64,000 nucleotides of DNA from Nucisporomicrobium flavum (GTDB lineage: Bacteria > Actinomycetota > Actinomycetes > Mycobacteriales > Micromonosporaceae): assembly GCF_016464385.1 (NCBI RefSeq), contig NZ_JADMLH010000025.1, positions 42,737-106,736 of the forward strand. The letters run 5' to 3'. Below the pieces are notes generated by a model. The model was not told the origin of the DNA and did not search any database. It was given only the letters and a program-made list of their open reading frames with translations. The translations under genes and the position numbers were made by a program. Numbering within the stretch: position 1 is the stretch's first letter; each line of letters starts with the position of its first letter. Positions 1-7,642 of this stretch are shown here, one piece after another.

Positions 1-1
1 G

Positions 2-229
2 GCCGTCGACGATTCCGGCTGGGTCGTCACCGTACGCCCCGAGCAGGTCGTCGAGATCGCCTTCGACGGCGTACAGACGTCCCCGCGCTACCCGGGCGGC
101 GTGGCGCTGCGGTTCGCCCGCGTGCTGCGCTACCGCGATGACAAGCGAGCAGAGGAGGCCGACACGATCGACATGGTGAAGGCGATAGGCCTGCCCCCAG
201 CCGCAGATCAGCCCGGCCTGCCGATGTAA
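2..229 (+). CDS. ATP-dependent DNA ligase, C-terminal end (partial)
   Basis: Only the last 75 codons are in the window; the frame is open to the left edge and stops with TAA. The visible part reads like the C-terminal OB-fold end of actinobacterial ATP-dependent ligases: VRPEQVVEIAFDGVQ, then SPRYPGGVALRFARVLRYR, then a DKRAEEADTI tail. In this family that segment helps clamp the nicked duplex; the nucleotidyltransferase domain carrying the adenylated lysine would lie upstream, out of view. A family call (LigB-like) is likely, but the subtype cannot be fixed from this fragment. Confidence 0.8.
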   Translation, partial: AVDDSGWVVTVRPEQVVEIAFDGVQTSPRYPGGVALRFARVLRYRDDKRAEEADTIDMVKAIGLPPAADQPGLPM

Positions 230-324
230 CCGCTGCCGGGCCTGCTGCCGGGCACGCCGCCGGCTGCTGCTGCAGTCTCCGACCGCCGCTGCGGGGCGCC
301 AGTGACCGCCGCCGGCGGGCACCC

Positions 325-522
325 GCCGACCGTCGCTACAGCGCGGCCAGCGACCGCCTGCTGCCGGGCACCCGCCGAGCGCAGCGACCGCCGCCGCTGC
401 GCGCCCCGCCGACCGTCGCTATAGCGCGGCCAGCGACCGCCTGCTGCCGGGCACCCGCCGAGCGCAGCGACCGCCGCCGCTGCGCGCCCCGCCGACCGTC
501 GCTACAGCGCGGCCAGCGACCG
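325..522. repeat. 83-bp tandem direct repeat, 2.4 copies
   Basis: Units begin at 325, 408 and 491 with GCCGACCGTCGCT; the spacing is exactly 83 bp and I see only single-base differences (for example CTACAG versus CTATAG). The third, incomplete copy covers the last seven codons and stop of the minus-strand gene that ends at 502, so the two upstream copies carry duplicated 3' ends of that gene. The stretch from 230 to 324 is related GC-rich sequence with no gene. Confidence 0.9.
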
Positions 523-939
523 CACGTAGTTCACCTGCTGATGGACGAACGTCACCTGCGCCTGGTCCGTCACCGGGATCCGAGCGACGTACTGCCGCGT
601 CCCGTTGGTCACCGTCACCTGCACCGTCCCACGCGGGATCGTCACCTTGACCAGCAAAAACAGCAAGCTGAACACCGTCAGCACGCAGAACCCGGCGATG
701 GCCGCGACGATCGCCCAGGTCGGGATCTTCGTCTCGTTGTGCCAGTAGTCGTGCACGGTCCAGGTCGACCCCGCCAGTGGGATGTCACCGGCCGGGGTGT
801 GCACGACCGTCGAGGTGATGCCCATGTCCCCGATCTGGACGATCACCGGGCCCGCGGTGGCCGGCACGTCCGGCGGCGGCACCGCGGGTATGGGCACGCT
901 CCACGGGTCACTCGGGTTCGCATCCTGGGGAAACGTCAC
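502..939 (-). CDS. Conserved actinobacterial single-pass membrane protein, function unknown
   Basis: The product is 145 residues from a GTG at 939; the frame stays open further upstream, but that part is Arg/Gly-rich and looks non-coding. An N-terminal Pro-rich stretch is followed by a small domain beginning VIVQIGDMGIT and containing STWTVHDYW, one hydrophobic segment (IPTWAIVAAIAGFCVLTVF), then a charged tail ending VHQQVNYVRSLAAL. This layout matches a family of unnamed actinobacterial membrane proteins whose C-terminal VNYVRSLAAL ending is well conserved. No catalytic motif is visible. Its stop codon region is the source of the adjacent 83-bp tandem repeat. Confidence 0.7.
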   Translation of the reverse strand: MTFPQDANPSDPWSVPIPAVPPPDVPATAGPVIVQIGDMGITSTVVHTPAGDIPLAGSTWTVHDYWHNETKIPTWAIVAAIAGFCVLTVFSLLFLLVKVTIPRGTVQVTVTNGTRQYVARIPVTDQAQVTFVHQQVNYVRSLAAL

Positions 940-949
940 CTGCAAAACC

Positions 950-1300
950 CTAGCCGTGCCCACAACGGCACGAAACTCCCGCGCCCACGCCAAGCCCAAC
1001 CCGCAGGACCCCGCGCCAAGCTGCAACTCGCGGGCCGAGGGTCAAGCCCCGGCCCGACAGCCGCGACGCTCCAAGCCTCAGGCTGCCGGCCGCGCGCCGG
1101 GCCTCAACCCGCGGGCGGCGTACGAAGCCCCAACCGGCCGGCCGTGCGTCCGGCCCTGACCCGCGGGCCGCGCGCCAAGTTTCAACCCGACCAGCCGTGA
1201 CGCTCCAAGCTTCAACCCGCTGGCCGCGCGCCAAGCGCCCACATCAAGCCTCAACCCACGGGCCGCGCGCCAACCCTCAACCCGCGGCCGACGCGACAGA
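950..1300. repeat. Degenerate GC-rich tandem repeats in the gap
   Basis: The gap between two minus-strand genes is filled with variants of GGCCGCGCGCCAA followed by TCAACCCG(C/A)GGG, recurring every 25-45 bp from about 1015 to 1290. Copies are imperfect and the period drifts, so this looks like an old decayed minisatellite. Several frames are open across it, but they are Arg/Ala/Gly-rich and not credible as genes. Confidence 0.6.
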
Positions 1301-1307
1301 CATCCGC

Positions 1308-2129
1308 TCAATCCGGCTGACGGTCCACCGGCGCGGCCACCACCCGCTCATCGGCCTCCGCCACCCGGTCCACCCGCTCCTTCTTCGGCGCGTCCCCGCG
1401 CGCCTCCTTGCGTACCTGCAGCCCGAACACGATCAGCGCCATGACTGCGAACAGCCACCACTGGATCGCGTACCCGCCGTTCTGCCAGGAGTCCTCGTGG
1501 TCGATCGAGACCTTCGAGAATCCCGGCGAGGGGTCGCTGACCAGCACGTACGCGCCGTACACCGGGTACGGGAGCTCGCCCGCCAGGTGCGGCAGGGAGA
1601 TGCGGCGGGTGTCGATGCGGCCGTCGCGGCGGGCGATGCCGGAGGGGCGGCTCTCCGAGAGGTGGAGCTGGCCGACCACCGTGACGTCGCCCGTGGGTGG
1701 TGGGGTGGCGACCGGTGCGGAGATGGCGTCGCCGTTGGCGGACGGTACCCACCCCCGGCCGATCAGCACTGCCGTGCCGTCGGCGAGGACGAGGGGGGTC
1801 ACGATCTCGAAGCCGACTTTGCTGTCGACCGTACGCCCGCGGGCCTGGATCTCGTGCGTGGCGTCGTACCGTCCGGTGACGGTGACCTTCGTCCAGGCCT
1901 TGCTCTTGCCGGGTTGTTCGCCGAGTTTGCCGGCCGCAGTGGGCTTGACCAGCACCGAGGTCAGCGGCACTGAGGGGGCGGAGTCGGCCGCGTCGATGCG
2001 GTCGTTGACCGCGTCGCGTTCGTGGTACCGGTGCAGCTGCCAGTTGCCGAGCATGACCATGATCACCGACGCGATCACCGTCAACGCCGTCGCGGTGAGC
2101 CACCGTGGGGTGAGCATGAACCGGTACAC
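1308..2129 (-). CDS. SURF1 family protein (cytochrome oxidase biogenesis factor)
   Basis: The product has 273 residues with the two-helix SURF1 layout: a first membrane helix near residues 8-30 running into LGNWQLHRYHERD, a long extracytoplasmic domain with VTVTGRYDATHEI and VLIGRGWVPSANGD, and a second helix near residues 220-242 preceded by NGGYAIQWWLFA. The SURF1 hallmarks (W-Q-x-x-R after helix 1, RGW-V-P in the middle, Q-W just before helix 2) are all present. SURF1 proteins help insert haem a into cytochrome c oxidase subunit I. The tail after helix 2 is Arg/Lys/Glu-rich. It is divergent from the cobyrinate synthase gene, with about 113 bp between starts. Confidence 0.9.
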   Translation of the reverse strand: MYRFMLTPRWLTATALTVIASVIMVMLGNWQLHRYHERDAVNDRIDAADSAPSVPLTSVLVKPTAAGKLGEQPGKSKAWTKVTVTGRYDATHEIQARGRTVDSKVGFEIVTPLVLADGTAVLIGRGWVPSANGDAISAPVATPPPTGDVTVVGQLHLSESRPSGIARRDGRIDTRRISLPHLAGELPYPVYGAYVLVSDPSPGFSKVSIDHEDSWQNGGYAIQWWLFAVMALIVFGLQVRKEARGDAPKKERVDRVAEADERVVAAPVDRQPD

Positions 2130-2242
2130 GGTCCGAGGCTACCCGGGTGTCCACCGGCGCTCGCGGCTGGCAGGTAGGGTGCGACATCCGGGGCGTCAAT
2201 ATCATGTCGCCGCCGCTTTCCGTATCCCCGAGGGAGCCACTG

Positions 2243-3958
2243 ATGTCCAGCCAACCCCGCCTGGTGGTGAGCGCCCCCTCGTCCGGGCACGGCAAGACCG
2301 CCATCGCGGTCGGACTGCTGGCTGCTTGCGCGGCTCGGGGCGTTCCGGCGGCCGGGTTCAAGGTGGGACCCGATCACACCGACGCCGCTTATCTGGGCCT
2401 CGCCGCGGGGCGTCCGGGCCGCAACCTGGACCCGCGGCTGGTCGGTTCGCACCGTATCGCCCCGCTGTTCGCGCACGGCGCGGCCGGCTCGGAGATGGCG
2501 GTCATCGAGGGTGCGATGGGCCTGTTCGACAGCCTGACCGGGCAGCCGGAGATCGACGGCACCGCGGCGGTCGCGGCCGCGCTCCGCGCCCCGGTGCTGC
2601 TCGTGGTCGACGTCGCCGCGATGGGGCATTCGCTCGCCGCGCTGGTGCACGGCTTCCGCATGTTCGACGAGATGGTGCACCTCGGCGGCGTCGTGCTGAA
2701 CCGCGTCGCGTCGCCACGGCACGAGGAGATGCTGCGTACGGCCCTGGACGATATCGGCATGCCCGTACTCGGTGCGCTCCGTCGCGGTGATCTCCCCGCG
2801 GTCCTGCCGGCGCGGTCGCAGGGGCCGGTCCCGGTCGCGCACCGCACGGTCGAGGCGATCCGCGCCGTACGCCGTCTGGGTGAAGCCGTCGCCGGCGCGC
2901 TGGACCTGGACCGCATCATGGCGCTCGCCGACACCGCCCCGGCCCTGCCCGCCCCCGCCTGGTCACCGACGGACGCCCTGGCCGAGGCCACCGGCGAGCC
3001 GCCTGTCCCGCCGGAACAGCGTCCGGTGATCGCGCTCGCGGGCGGCCCCGGTGCGCCCTACACGTACGTCGAGACGGCGGAGCTCCTCACGGCCGCGGGA
3101 GCGGACGTCGTCGTGATCGACCCGCTCCGCGACGAGACGCTGCCGCCCGGCACCCGCGGCCTGATGATCGGCGCCGGCCTCCCGGAGAGCTACGCGGAGG
3201 AGCTGTCCGCCAACCGCCGCCTCAACGCCGCGGTGTCCCGCCTCGCCCACGACGGCGGCCCGATCATCGCGGAAGGCGTCGGCCTGCCCTGGCTCGGCCA
3301 CGACTTCGACGGCCGCCCGATGTGCGGCATCCTCGACGCGACGGCGACGACCGCGGCCCAGACCGTGGCCGGCTACCGCGAGGCCACAGCGCCGTCGACC
3401 TCGGTCCTGGCGCCGGCCGGAGCCCGCATCACCGGCTACAAACAGCACCGCGCGATCGTCGGGCCGCGCGCCGGGCAGGTGCCGGCCTGGACCTGGTCGG
3501 GCGGCAACCCGGAAGGCTTCGTCTGGCGGCAGGTCCACGCCTCGCAGTTGGGCCTGCACTGGGCGGGAGCCCCGGAGATCGCCCGCCGCCTGGTCGCGGC
3601 GACCATCCCGGCCGGAGGCCGCGTCCCGGCAACCCCGATCGCCGCCCACGCGACGGTCTCGCCGTCCGCGGGTCACTCGGCCGCGGTTTCACCGGGCGCC
3701 GGGCATGCTACGGCCGTTTCGCTGGGCGCCGGTCACGCTGCGGCGGTCTCGCCGGGCGCCGGTCACGCTGCGGCCGTTCCGCCGGGCGCTGGGCACGCTG
3801 CGGCGGTCTCGCCGGTGGCCGGCCACGCGGCCGCGGTGCCGGCGCAGCCGCCGGGCCCGCCGGCGGACCCGGACGAGGATCCGGGCGAGGCCACGTTGTC
3901 GCTCTCGGCCCTGACAATCCACAACCAGGACCAAGGTACGGCCACACCGGCGCAGTGA
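2243..3958 (+). CDS. cobB: Cobyrinate a,c-diamide synthase homologue (CbiA/CobB), GATase Cys replaced
   Basis: This 571-residue protein starts at the ATG after AGGGAG. The N-terminal P-loop ATPase domain has SSGHGKTAIAVG near residue 13 and the CbiA motif GPDHTDAAYLGLAAG. The C-terminal class I glutamine amidotransferase-like domain ends in VHASQLGLHWAG. Family members amidate the a and c side chains of cobyrinate using glutamine and ATP. Two oddities stand out. The nucleophile position, AEC(A/G)GL in relatives, reads AEGVGLPWLG here, with Gly at residue 345 (codon GGC). Residues about 468-535 form a decapeptide-repeat tail. The fold assignment is firm; glutaminase activity is doubtful. The cobalamin genes at 7.6-11 kb support the pathway. 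Confidence 0.85.
   Translation: MSSQPRLVVSAPSSGHGKTAIAVGLLAACAARGVPAAGFKVGPDHTDAAYLGLAAGRPGRNLDPRLVGSHRIAPLFAHGAAGSEMAVIEGAMGLFDSLTGQPEIDGTAAVAAALRAPVLLVVDVAAMGHSLAALVHGFRMFDEMVHLGGVVLNRVASPRHEEMLRTALDDIGMPVLGALRRGDLPAVLPARSQGPVPVAHRTVEAIRAVRRLGEAVAGALDLDRIMALADTAPALPAPAWSPTDALAEATGEPPVPPEQRPVIALAGGPGAPYTYVETAELLTAAGADVVVIDPLRDETLPPGTRGLMIGAGLPESYAEELSANRRLNAAVSRLAHDGGPIIAEGVGLPWLGHDFDGRPMCGILDATATTAAQTVAGYREATAPSTSVLAPAGARITGYKQHRAIVGPRAGQVPAWTWSGGNPEGFVWRQVHASQLGLHWAGAPEIARRLVAATIPAGGRVPATPIAAHATVSPSAGHSAAVSPGAGHATAVSLGAGHAAAVSPGAGHAAAVPPGAGHAAAVSPVAGHAAAVPAQPPGPPADPDEDPGEATLSLSALTIHNQDQGTATPAQ
3644..3846 (+). repeat. 30-bp minisatellite inside cobB encoding decapeptide repeats
   Basis: About seven in-frame copies of a 30-bp unit encode variants of AGHAAAVSPG near the C-terminus of the cobyrinate synthase homologue. 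Copies differ by a few bases, giving HSAAVSPG, HATAVSLG, HAAAVPPG and HAAAVSPV. The period is an exact multiple of three, so copy-number change would keep the reading frame. A Pro-rich linker and the final 35 residues follow. Confidence 0.9.
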
Positions 3959-4072
3959 CACCAAAGCTCGCGACCGCCCGGCTGCCTGACCGAGGCGAGT
4001 GAGTCACGCCCAGCGCCGACCCGCGGCCTGTGCTTTCTCCAAGCTCGCGCGGCACCCGGCCGTTCGACGTCG

Positions 4073-4136
4073 GGCTCGTGCGGCACTCGGCTCGTGCGGC
4101 ACTCGGCTCGTGCGGCACTCGGCTCGTGCGGCACTC
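4073..4136. repeat. 16-bp perfect tandem repeat, 4 copies
   Basis: Four head-to-tail copies of GGCTCGTGCGGCACTC begin at 4073, 4089, 4105 and 4121 with no mismatch. The array lies in the 420-bp gap between the cobB stop and the next gene; no credible gene is present in this gap. It abuts a second array of different unit length. Confidence 0.95.
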
Positions 4137-4226
4137 GCCCGCTCGACGTCCGCCCGCTCGACGTCCGCCCGCTCGACGTCCGCCCGCTCGACGTCCGCCC
4201 GCTCGACGTCCGCCCGCTCGGCGTCC
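4137..4226. repeat. 15-bp tandem repeat, 6 copies
   Basis: Six copies of GCCCGCTCGACGTCC begin at 4137 and repeat every 15 bp; the last copy has one change (GGCGTCC for GACGTCC). It follows the 16-bp array directly without spacer. Reading frames through it give repeated pentapeptides such as RPLDV, but I see no gene context to support expression. Confidence 0.95.
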
Positions 4227-4378
4227 GGCCGCGTGGCACTCGCCCGTCCGGGGCACCCGGTCCGGGCGCGAATCCCAGCTCAACGACCGCATCGGCGTGC
4301 CGTCAGGCGACACGCCGGACGGCAATTGTCGCAGGGCGGCCTTACGGTGAGGGGGCCCCGCGTGAAGGGAGAACAACC

Positions 4379-4984
4379 GTGGCCGACCGTGTGCCCCTGG
4401 ACTTCGACCCACCCGTGCGTCGGATCCGGGCACTGCTGCTGGGCATCACCGACGACCATCTCACCGCGCCGACCCCCTGTCCGGATTGGACGGTCGGCGA
4501 CCTGCTCGATCACATCATGAGCCTCGCCTGGGCGTTCACCCAGGCGGCCCAGAAGCGAACGGACGCCCCCGGCACCGACACGGCCCCGCCGCAACCCTCA
4601 GCGGCCAACCTCTCACGGCACTGGCGCAGCCGCCTCCCCGTGGTCCTGGAAGAGCTCTCGACAGCCTGGAAGGACCCCACGGCCTGGGAGGGCACGGCCC
4701 GGGCCGGCGGTGTCACCATGCCTGCCGCCGCGATGGGCACAGTGGCGATCAACGAGGTGACCATGCACGGCTGGGACCTCGCCCGCGCCACCGGCCAGGA
4801 GTATGCGGCGGATCCCCGCATCCTCGAGACCATCATCGAGTTCCTGTCCCAGGGCCCGGCCGAGGGCACCCCCGGATTCCTCGGCCCGGTCTTCCCCACG
4901 GACGACGAGGCGACGCTCCTCGACCAGGCGGTGGCGCTCGCCGGCCGAAACCCGCACTGGCGCCCGCTCTCGGCCCCGCACTGA
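4379..4984 (+). CDS. TIGR03086-type maleylpyruvate isomerase/DinB-fold protein
   Basis: The product has 201 residues from a GTG preceded by AAGGGAG with 8-bp spacing; the longer open frame upstream runs through the minisatellites and is not used here. The opening LDFDPPVRRIRALLLGITDDHL and CPDWTVGDLLDHIM match the TIGR03086 family, a DinB/mycothiol-dependent maleylpyruvate isomerase-like four-helix bundle. The metal ligands expected are the His of LLDHI and the His of TMHGWDLARATG, both visible. Such proteins are thought to be metal-dependent, thiol-cofactor enzymes, but most have no known substrate. It stands alone between repeat-rich gaps. Confidence 0.8.
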   Translation: MADRVPLDFDPPVRRIRALLLGITDDHLTAPTPCPDWTVGDLLDHIMSLAWAFTQAAQKRTDAPGTDTAPPQPSAANLSRHWRSRLPVVLEELSTAWKDPTAWEGTARAGGVTMPAAAMGTVAINEVTMHGWDLARATGQEYAADPRILETIIEFLSQGPAEGTPGFLGPVFPTDDEATLLDQAVALAGRNPHWRPLSAPH

Positions 4985-5157
4985 CACCCACCCGGCAAAC
5001 GCACCCGCCGCCCACGGCCCGGCGCGATCCGGACAGCGATCGGCGTCTGGTCCGCGGCTGACGGCCGGACGGCGGTCGGCGCCCGGGCTGCGATTGGCGC
5101 CCGGACAGCGATCGCCGCCCGGGCCGCGGTTGACCGCCGGACAGCGATCGCCGCCGC

Positions 5158-5279
5158 GCCGCGACTCGGAGCGCGGGTTGACGCCGGGTCGCGACTCGGA
5201 GCGCGGGTTGACGCCGGGCTGCGACTCCGAGCGTGGTTGACGCCGGGTCGCGACTCGGAGCGCGGGTTGACAGCCGGGC
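5158..5279. repeat. 30-bp tandem repeat, 4 copies, with decayed flanks
   Basis: About four copies of a 30-bp unit containing GCGACTCGGAGCGCGGGTTG then ACGCCGGGTC lie in the gap after the 4984 stop; the third copy has a small deletion. From 5040 to 5158 and from 5280 to 5340, shorter related pieces (GCCCGGACAGCGATCGCCGC and GACGGCCGGGCTGCGATC) look like older, diverged units. No gene is supported in 4985-5428. Confidence 0.85.
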
Positions 5280-5428
5280 CGCGGTTTGACGGTCAGGCCG
5301 TTGTTGACGGCCGGGCTGCGATCAGCGGCCGGTGGTGGTTGATGGCCAGCCGCGATCCGAGCCCGCACTGTCGCCCGAACGAGAACCGGGCCGGACCGCC
5401 AACGGCGGCCCGGCCCGATCCCGGCCCT

Positions 5429-7633
5429 TCAGTCCCCGTGCACCATGAAGTCCGGCGGCGGGTTGAACTTCTCCTTGGGCTTGCCCTTCAGCGCATCCTT
5501 CAGCGTCTCCGCCACGGTGTATTTCGAGATGGTGCCCCGGCTGGTCCCCACCGTGTTCTCCGGATTGTCCGGGTCCGCCACGAAGGCCGCCGCCGCCAGC
5601 TGGGGCGTGTATCCGCAGAACCAGGCGCTCCGGTTGCTGTCCGTCGTGCCGCTCTTGCCGGCGACCGGTCGGTGCAGTGTCGCGTGGACCATCGGGGAGG
5701 TCTGCCAGCCTCCGCAGTCGCCCTTCGCCGCTCCGTAGCCGGTGACGCACCGTGCGGCGTCGGTTGCGGCCTGGGCGACTTCCGGGCGGAGTTCCTGGTG
5801 GCAGCGGGGCCCGGCCACCTTCTTCCCTTTGTATTCGTAGCTTGCCCCGTCGCGGGTGTTGATGAGGCGGACCGGGATGGGTTCGCAGTAGGTGCCCTCC
5901 GCGGCGAGGGTGGCGAAGACGTTGGCCATCTCGATGGGCGTGGCGTCGCTGACGCCGAGGGTGAAGGCGCCCCATCCGCCGGCGTGTTCGGGGGTGGCGA
6001 GTTCACGGTCGACGTCGGTACGCCATTTCAGCCCGAGCCGTTCCGCCATGCGTACGGCCTTCTCCGCGCCCACCTTCTGTTCGAGCTGGACGAAGTACGT
6101 GTTGACGGACTTGCCGAAGCCGCTCCACATGGTCTGCCGTCCGGTCATGGAGGCGCTGGAGTTCTTCGGGCACCAGTGGATGCCGCAGGTGGCCGGCCCG
6201 GGCGCGGTGATGTACTTGCTGACGTACCGCTGGGGTGCGTTGAAGGCGGTGGTCAGCGGCATGCCTTCGTCGAGGGCGGCGAGCATCGTGAAGATCTTGA
6301 AGGTGGAGCCGGCCTGGTAGCCCGCCATGTCGCCGCCGCCGAGGAGCGGGTTGACGGTGTTCGGGTAGTTGCCGCGGATGTCGTCGCGCTTGCGGCGGTC
6401 GCTGTGCTCGCCGTTGTTCTTCTGGTCGAGCGAGTACCTGCGGTTGACGGCCATCGCCTTGATGCGGCCCGTGCCGGGCTCGATGACGACTTCGCCGTGC
6501 GCGTACACGCTCTTCTTCTTCTCTTTGTCCAGGATGTGTTCCATCGCCGAGGCCTGGATCTTCGGGTCGATGGTGGTGACGACGCGGTAGCCGCCGCGGC
6601 GCAGGTTCTCGAGGCGTTCCTGGGGGTCCGCGCCGAAGGCGGGCTGTTCCATCCACCAGTTGCGCAGGTAGTCGCAGAAGAAGCCCCAGTCGTTGTGCTT
6701 CTTGGGCACCGAGACGCAGTCGTTGGGCGGGCTGGTCAGCTTCAGCTTGATCTTCGTCTTGCGCGCCGAGTCCGCCTGCGCCGCCGTGATCGACCCCATC
6801 TTGCGCATCTGGTCGATCACGTAGTTGCGGCGTTCGGTGGCCGCGGTCCGGTCGTTGACGGCCGGGTCGTATGCCGTGGGCGCCTTGACCAGCCCGGCGA
6901 GCAGTGCCGCCTCGGTGAGCGTCAGCTGTTTCGGCGTCTTGGAGAAGAAGACCTCGGCGGCGGCGAAGATGCCGTACGCACGGTGCCCGAAGTACGCCGA
7001 GTTCAGGTACCGCTGCAGGATCTCCTCCTTCGACACGCGCTTCTCGAGCTCGATGGCGAGCCGCATCTCGCGAAGTTTCCGGGCGGTGGTCTGCTCGGTG
7101 GCCTCGAGTGCCTCCTTCGGCGTCCGGGCCCCGTCGCGCAGCGCCATGCGGACGTACTGCATGGTCAGCGTGGAGGCGCCCTGGGAGACGCCGCCGGCCT
7201 GCTGGTTGGCGACGAAGGCGCGCGCCACGCCCTTGGGGTCGACGCCGTTGTGCTCGTAGAAGCGGGTGTCCTCGGACGCCACGATCGCGCTCGTGATGTA
7301 CGGCGACATGTCCTCGATCTTCGTCGGCTTGCGATGCTCCTCGTAGAACATGGTGAGCAGCGTCTTGCCGTCGTTGGCGTACACGTAGGTGGTCTGCGCG
7401 GACGGCACCACCGTGAGCTGTTCCGGCATGCTCGCGAGCGCGTCGGCCCCGGTCTTGGCGCCGACGCCGGCGAGGGCGACCAGCGGGAAGACGAGACCGG
7501 CGATGGCGACGCCGGCGATGAGCCCGGCGCGGATGAGCGGGGCGAGCCGTCCAGCTTTGGCGAGTCCGGTCTTCGTCACCCCTCGAAGGTATGACAAAAC
7601 GGCCGAAGTGAACTCCCGTTTCGCATCCGTCAT
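5429..7633 (-). CDS. Class A penicillin-binding protein (glycosyltransferase/transpeptidase)
   Basis: This 734-residue bifunctional peptidoglycan synthase starts at ATG 7633. One membrane anchor near residues 35-57 follows a short cytoplasmic tail. The GT51 domain has the catalytic segment VASEDTRFYEHNGVDP, then QGASTLTMQYVR and AYFGHRAYGIFAAAEVFF. The transpeptidase domain has S-T-F-K near residue 443, S-V-N near 507 and K-S-G-T-T near 660, so all three active-site motifs are intact. It polymerises lipid II and crosslinks stems outside the membrane. The frame is open upstream to 8464, but that part is the shadow of the aminotransferase gene. An alternative start is the GTG near residue 19 (VTKTGLAKAG). 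Confidence 0.93.
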   Translation of the reverse strand: MTDAKREFTSAVLSYLRGVTKTGLAKAGRLAPLIRAGLIAGVAIAGLVFPLVALAGVGAKTGADALASMPEQLTVVPSAQTTYVYANDGKTLLTMFYEEHRKPTKIEDMSPYITSAIVASEDTRFYEHNGVDPKGVARAFVANQQAGGVSQGASTLTMQYVRMALRDGARTPKEALEATEQTTARKLREMRLAIELEKRVSKEEILQRYLNSAYFGHRAYGIFAAAEVFFSKTPKQLTLTEAALLAGLVKAPTAYDPAVNDRTAATERRNYVIDQMRKMGSITAAQADSARKTKIKLKLTSPPNDCVSVPKKHNDWGFFCDYLRNWWMEQPAFGADPQERLENLRRGGYRVVTTIDPKIQASAMEHILDKEKKKSVYAHGEVVIEPGTGRIKAMAVNRRYSLDQKNNGEHSDRRKRDDIRGNYPNTVNPLLGGGDMAGYQAGSTFKIFTMLAALDEGMPLTTAFNAPQRYVSKYITAPGPATCGIHWCPKNSSASMTGRQTMWSGFGKSVNTYFVQLEQKVGAEKAVRMAERLGLKWRTDVDRELATPEHAGGWGAFTLGVSDATPIEMANVFATLAAEGTYCEPIPVRLINTRDGASYEYKGKKVAGPRCHQELRPEVAQAATDAARCVTGYGAAKGDCGGWQTSPMVHATLHRPVAGKSGTTDSNRSAWFCGYTPQLAAAAFVADPDNPENTVGTSRGTISKYTVAETLKDALKGKPKEKFNPPPDFMVHGD

Positions 7634-7642
7634 GCTGACCCC

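Noticed and set aside
950..1311. Several open frames across the gap before the SURF1 gene
   Set aside because: All are Arg/Ala/Gly-rich products of degenerate GC repeats, with no ribosome site or domain.
2130..2242. Cobalamin riboswitch before cobB
   Set aside because: The 113-bp gap is too short and I see no GCCACTG-type B12 box or leader structure.
3708..4433. Long minus-strand frames over the cobB tail and minisatellites
   Set aside because: They come from translating the tandem repeats (GGRRAGGRRA-type products) and run opposite to a convincing gene.
5237..7594. 785-codon plus-strand frame opposite the penicillin-binding protein
   Set aside because: It is a mirror frame caused by high GC; the minus strand has every PBP motif.
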